Assembly (NCBI GenBank): GCA_023423995.1
Contig: JAFAEL010000097.1
Location: 1-16,759, forward strand
Source of the DNA: Pseudomonadota bacterium
GTDB lineage: Bacteria; Pseudomonadota; Alphaproteobacteria; Rhizobiales; Beijerinckiaceae
Reading direction: 5' to 3'
DNA: 16,759 nt
Numbering within the stretch: position 1 is the stretch's first letter; the number at the start of each line of letters is the position of its first letter. The translations under genes and the position numbers were made by a program. A model generated the notes under the pieces. That model was not told the DNA's origin and ran no database searches. It worked only from the letters and a program-made list of their open reading frames with translations. Positions 13,622 through 16,759 of this stretch are shown piece after piece.

Positions 13622-14515
13622 ATGTCCAAGGTGATCGTCACGGTGGCCCCGACGGGCGGGATGGCGTCGAAGGCGCAGAATCCGAACTTGCCGACGCAGC
13701 CGGACGAGATCGCCGAGTCGGTCTACCGGTCCTGGAAAGCGGGTGCCTCGATCGCGGCTCTTCACGCCCGCCGGCTCGACGACGAGGCGACCTGCAACGA
13801 CGCGATCTACCGCGACATCAACACCCGCATCCGGGCCAGGACGGACATCATCATCAACAACTCGACCGGCGGCGGCTCGTCGGGCGACATGCTCGTGCCG
13901 CGTCCGGACGGGCTCTACGAGTCGAATTTCGAGGAGCGCCTGAAGGGCTGCGAGGCCAGCGCCGAGATGGCCACCTTCGACGGCATGACCTTCGCCGACG
14001 TGCATGGCGGCAAGGAGATCCTGGTCGTGACCACCCCCTCGCGCTGCGAGTTCCTCGCCAAGCGCATGCAGGAGCGGGGGATCAAGCCGGAATGGGAGGT
14101 GTTCGGCCCGCAGCACATCCTGCAGGACGTCACGCGGCTGATCGAGAAGGGCTACGACAAGCCGCCCTACTACATCAACATGGTGCTGGGCGCGGACAAG
14201 GGCTTCCAGGGCGCGATGCCCTATTCGCACGACATCCTGGCCGCCATGATCCGGCTCCTGCCGCCGCAATCGATCTTCTGCGTGTCGGGTATCGGGCCGG
14301 CCCAGCTTCCGGCCACCACGCAGGCGATCCTGCTCGGCGGCCATGTCCGGGTGGGCCTGGAGGACAACAACTACTATGCGCGCGGAAAGCTCGCGACCAA
14401 CGAGATGCTGGTCGAGCGCACCGTGCGCATCATCCACGAACTCAACATGGAGCATGCCTCGCCCGGAGAGGCGCGGGAGATCCTGGGCCTGCCGCCGGTG
14501 CGGATCGGCGGGTGA
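13622..14515 (+). CDS. BKACE family (DUF849) beta-keto acid cleavage protein with altered zinc site
   Basis: The 297-residue TIM-barrel protein belongs to the family that splits a beta-keto acid with acetyl-CoA into acetoacetate and a new acyl-CoA. Recognisable elements are VIVTVAPTGGM, IIINNSTGGG (about 76-85), PEWEVFGPQH, VLGADKGFQGAMPYS and VRVGLEDNNYYARGKLATN, where E247 is the expected zinc-ligand glutamate. The usual H-x-H-x-R-D zinc motif reads ALHARR here: position 46 is alanine, H48 is kept, and the terminal aspartate is arginine (R51). This may be a natural subgroup or may change chemistry. Paired with the upstream dehydrogenase, the expected step is cleavage of a 3-keto acid such as dehydrocarnitine. 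The start has AGGAG 6 bases upstream. The stop is 3 bases from the convergent marC-type stop. Confidence 0.9.
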   Translation: MSKVIVTVAPTGGMASKAQNPNLPTQPDEIAESVYRSWKAGASIAALHARRLDDEATCNDAIYRDINTRIRARTDIIINNSTGGGSSGDMLVPRPDGLYESNFEERLKGCEASAEMATFDGMTFADVHGGKEILVVTTPSRCEFLAKRMQERGIKPEWEVFGPQHILQDVTRLIEKGYDKPPYYINMVLGADKGFQGAMPYSHDILAAMIRLLPPQSIFCVSGIGPAQLPATTQAILLGGHVRVGLEDNNYYARGKLATNEMLVERTVRIIHELNMEHASPGEAREILGLPPVRIGG

Positions 14516-14518
14516 CGC

Positions 14519-15163
14519 TCAGCCCCGCACGCTGTGCACGAACTCGGCGACGCCCGTGAGGGCGATCTGCGTGCCGATGCAGAGGAGCAGGAAGGCGGAC
14601 AGGCGCGAGACGATGCGCGCGCCTGACTGGCCGAGCAGCGCAACCAGGCGGTCGGCCGACCCATAGGCGAGCGCGACGGTGACGGCCATCGCGAGCGCTG
14701 CCGCGGACGCCGCCGTGACGAAGCCCAGATAGCCCGGCCCGCCCGGCGCCACGGTCGAGCCGAGCGCGACCGCGACCGAGATCGTGCCCGGGCCGGTCGT
14801 GAAGGGAAGGGTGAGGGGGTAGAACGCGATCGCCTCCAGCCCCTCGGATTCCTGGGCTTGGTCGGTCTTGGCGCCCTCCCGCTTCTCCGGCTGATGCAGC
14901 AGCTGCCAGGCGAGGCTCGCCACGATCAGGCCTCCCGCAAGCCGCAGGGCCGCGAGGCTCACGCCGAAGAACGACAGGATCGGGCCGCCCGCCCACAGCG
15001 CGACCAGCATCACGAGGGCGGAGTAGATCCCGATCCGGCGCGAGAGGGCCACCCGCTCCCCATGCGTGCGGGTCGCCGTGACCTGGCTGAAGATGATGGC
15101 TCCGCCGATCGGGTTGATGATCGAGAACAGGGCCGAGAAGACGAGCAGGAAATTCTGGACCAC
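14519..15163 (-). CDS. MarC-family integral membrane protein
   Basis: The 214-residue protein of about six membrane helices matches the MarC/UPF0056 family, whose transported substrate is uncertain despite the old link to multiple antibiotic resistance. Family motifs are present: the opening QNFLLVFSALFSIINPIGG with the NP-x-GG signature, and FYPLTLPFTTGPGTISVAVA near residues 114-132. A charged loop (about 92-110, rich in K, E and Q) separates the helix bundles. The start is uncertain: I prefer the GTG at 15163, with AGGA 11 bases upstream. A GTG at 15172 lies too close to that AGGA, and a TTG at 15235 gives a non-family extension. It converges with the BKACE gene without room for a separate terminator. 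Confidence 0.87.
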   Translation of the reverse strand: MVQNFLLVFSALFSIINPIGGAIIFSQVTATRTHGERVALSRRIGIYSALVMLVALWAGGPILSFFGVSLAALRLAGGLIVASLAWQLLHQPEKREGAKTDQAQESEGLEAIAFYPLTLPFTTGPGTISVAVALGSTVAPGGPGYLGFVTAASAAALAMAVTVALAYGSADRLVALLGQSGARIVSRLSAFLLLCIGTQIALTGVAEFVHSVRG

Positions 15164-15256
15164 CCCGTTCACTTTCCTGCTGTGCCCCGCCCGATGTCCG
15201 GGCCGACTTGGTAGCCAATCCGCCAGCATCGGCAAAGCGAGGCGCCCGGCCCTCGC

Positions 15257-15271
15257 ACGGTTCTAAACCGT
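15257..15271. promoter_or_regulatory. Perfect inverted repeat between divergent marC-type and dehydrogenase genes
   Basis: ACGGTT-CTA-AACCGT is a perfect 6-3-6 palindrome in the 237-base space between the divergent starts at 15163 and 15401. A second, weaker one, GCGAGG/CCTCGC, lies just before it (15237-15256). The spacing suits a dimeric repressor or activator for one or both genes. I see no convincing -35/-10 pair, and the rest of the spacer holds no gene. Confidence 0.4.
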
Positions 15272-15400
15272 ACCAATGGCCGAAACTCCGAACGAGAGCC
15301 GGAAGGGCAAGTTGAGCCTTACACGGGCGGTCCCGACTGCCTGTACGGCAACGAGCCTCGTCCTTGTTCGTTGAGAACCTGCCCCGAGGAGGCAATCCCC

Positions 15401-16573
15401 ATGAAAGCGCTCGTTTGGCACGGAACGCAGGATGTCCGCTGCGACAGCGTTCCCGACCCCGAGATCGAGGATCCCCGTGACGCCATCATCAAGGTGACGA
15501 GCTGCGCGATCTGCGGCTCCGACCTCCACCTCTATGACCACTTCATGCCCGGGATGCAGAGCGGCGACATCCTGGGCCACGAGACGATGGGCGAGGTGGT
15601 CGAGGTCGGCTCGGCCGCGAAGAGCGCGCTCAAGGTCGGCGACCGGGTGGTCATACCCTTCACGATCTTCTGCGGCGAATGCGACCAGTGCAAACGCGGC
15701 TTCTACTCGGTCTGCGAGCGGTCGAACCGCAACAAGGCCATCGCGGACAAGGCCTTCGGGCACACGACGGCCGGCCTCTTCGGCTACACCCACCTGACCG
15801 GCGGCTATCCGGGCGGCCAGGCCGAGTATCTGCGCGTCCCGATGGCCGACAAGACGCATATCAAGGTGCCGAAGGGGATCCCGGACGAGAAGCTGCTGTT
15901 CCTCTCGGACATCTTCCCGACCGGCTGGCAGGCGGCCGTACAGTGCGAGATCGAGCCCAACGACACGGTCGCGATCTGGGGCGGGGGCCCCGTCGGCCAG
16001 ATGGCGATCCGCTCCGCGCTGCTGCTGGGGGCGAGGCAGGTCGTGTGCATCGATCGCCTGCCCGAGCGCCTGTCGATGGCGGCGGCAGGCGGCGCCATCA
16101 CGATCAACTTCGCCGAGGAGAGCGTCGTCGAGCGGCTCAACGAGCTGACCGGCGGGAAGGGCCCGGAGAAGTGCATCGACTGCGTCGGCATGGAAGCCCA
16201 TTCCACGGGCACGCTGGACTCGATGTACGACCGCGCGAAGCAGGCGATGTTCCTGGAAACCGACCGGCCGCACGTCCTGCGCGAGATGATCTATGTTTGC
16301 CGGCCGGCGGGCGTGCTCTCGGTGCCCGGCGTCTATGGCGGGCTGCTCGACAAGATCCCCTTCGGCGCCGCCATGAACAAGGGGCTGACCTGGCGCATGG
16401 GCCAGACGCACGTGAACCGCTGGACGGACGATCTCCTGAAGCGGATCGAGGAAGGGCAGATCGATCCCTCCTTCGTCATCACGCACAAGGTCGGGCTCGA
16501 GGACGGGCCCGAGATGTACAAGGTCTTCCGCGACAAGCAGGACGGCTGCATCAAGGTCTTCATTCAACCCTGA
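15401..16573 (+). CDS. Zinc-dependent alcohol dehydrogenase, formaldehyde dehydrogenase-like
   Basis: The 390-residue medium-chain dehydrogenase oxidises an alcohol or aldehyde hydrate with NAD. Catalytic zinc ligands are visible: C38 in CAICGSDLH and the GHE pair H60/E61. The structural zinc lobe is C91, C94, C97 and C105 in [16 protein letters not shown]. The nucleotide site is WGGGPVGQ (193-200) with D218 in CIDR at the end of the second strand, favouring NAD. Length and the long [19 protein letters not shown] insert place it with the glutathione-independent formaldehyde dehydrogenase-like group (FdhA/COG1063), but the true substrate is open. The start ATG at 15401 has GAGGAGG about 8 bases upstream; an open extension to 15371 lacks support. 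A small membrane-type gene follows after 12 bases. Confidence 0.93.
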   Translation: MKALVWHGTQDVRCDSVPDPEIEDPRDAIIKVTSCAICGSDLHLYDHFMPGMQSGDILGHETMGEVVEVGSAAKSALKVGDRVVIPFTIFCGECDQCKRGFYSVCERSNRNKAIADKAFGHTTAGLFGYTHLTGGYPGGQAEYLRVPMADKTHIKVPKGIPDEKLLFLSDIFPTGWQAAVQCEIEPNDTVAIWGGGPVGQMAIRSALLLGARQVVCIDRLPERLSMAAAGGAITINFAEESVVERLNELTGGKGPEKCIDCVGMEAHSTGTLDSMYDRAKQAMFLETDRPHVLREMIYVCRPAGVLSVPGVYGGLLDKIPFGAAMNKGLTWRMGQTHVNRWTDDLLKRIEEGQIDPSFVITHKVGLEDGPEMYKVFRDKQDGCIKVFIQP

Positions 16574-16585
16574 CGAGGTGATCCC

Positions 16586-16759
16586 ATGGCCAACACGCTC
16601 CCACGGACGGCCCTGAAGGGTCGCTCGCAATCCGCCAACGACAAGCTCGCCTCAGGCCTGGGCTGGTTCTCCATCGCGCTCGGCGCGGCCGAGCTCTTCG
16701 CCCCGCGCGCCATCTGCCGCTGGCTCGGCATGGAGGGGCACGAGAACCTGGTCCGCGCC
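16586..16759 (+). CDS. Small membrane-associated protein, 5' part only
   Basis: Only the first 58 residues are in the window. After a polar start (MANTLPRTALKGRSQSANDK) comes a hydrophobic helix, GLGWFSIALGAAELFAPRAI, then CRWLGMEGHENLVRA. The GWFSIALGxAELxAPR pattern resembles the N terminus of proteins that are often annotated as cyclase/dehydrase (SRPBCC)-associated or DUF4267-like and often sit beside this kind of zinc dehydrogenase; that link is from memory of neighbourhoods and is tentative. The ATG is 12 bases after the dehydrogenase stop, with GACGAGG before it, so the two should be one operon. Confidence 0.65.
   Translation, partial: MANTLPRTALKGRSQSANDKLASGLGWFSIALGAAELFAPRAICRWLGMEGHENLVRA

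Noticed and set aside
12620..14455. Long minus-strand open frame opposite the dehydrogenase and BKACE genes
   Set aside because: It spans two well-supported genes and their intergenic space, has low-complexity composition, and has no motif.
12355..14559. Long plus-strand frame in another phase over the same genes
   Set aside because: The composition is Arg/Pro/Gly-rich and it runs through gene boundaries, typical of a GC-rich shadow frame.
1..16759. CRISPR array, tRNA/rRNA, insertion sequence or phage genes
   Set aside because: No regularly spaced repeats, cloverleaf-like segments, transposase motifs or terminal inverted repeats were seen on reading both strands.

Overview
This window is GC-rich alphaproteobacterial chromosome. 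It carries a Ros/MucR-family regulator, a candidate promoter of the EcfG general-stress type, a TRAP transporter and many catabolic dehydrogenases and CoA enzymes. Together these suggest a Rhizobiales/Hyphomicrobiales genome, possibly Methylobacteriaceae; that placement is inference from gene content and composition. I saw no transposase, phage, plasmid, CRISPR or rRNA/tRNA signal. It reads as ordinary accessory metabolism with several points worth checking.

Layout. Bases 1-3163 hold transport genes on the plus strand: the tail of a NitT/TauT-type ABC permease, then, 9 bases on, a complete TRAP transporter in the order small permease, large permease, binding protein, followed by two strong hairpins. 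Bases 3459-5732 hold three plus-strand genes: a short PAS-domain protein, a stand-alone protein of the cobalamin-independent methionine synthase family, and a small Ala/Lys-rich protein behind an EcfG-like promoter. Bases 5793-8403 hold a divergent pair: a GT21 (ceramide glucosyltransferase-like) glycosyltransferase on minus and a TPR-methyltransferase fusion on plus. Bases 8494-9240 hold a MucR-type regulator on minus with its own intrinsic terminator and an AT-rich upstream patch.

Bases 9334-14515 are the most coherent block. A minus-strand unit (periplasmic binding protein, then feruloyl-CoA synthase-type ligase) diverges from a plus-strand unit (3-hydroxyacyl-CoA/carnitine-type dehydrogenase, then a BKACE/DUF849 protein). 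The intergenic region between them carries three inverted repeats. The likely theme is uptake, CoA activation or oxidation, and beta-keto-acid cleavage of a small organic acid. The BKACE protein lacks one of the usual zinc-ligand histidines.

Bases 14519-16759 hold a MarC-family membrane protein (minus), an intergenic region with a perfect 15-base inverted repeat, and a plus-strand operon of a zinc alcohol/formaldehyde dehydrogenase-type enzyme with the start of a small membrane-associated protein cut by the window end.

The coding calls rest on family motifs read by eye. Substrates for the transporters and for the 9334-14515 block cannot be fixed from sequence alone.
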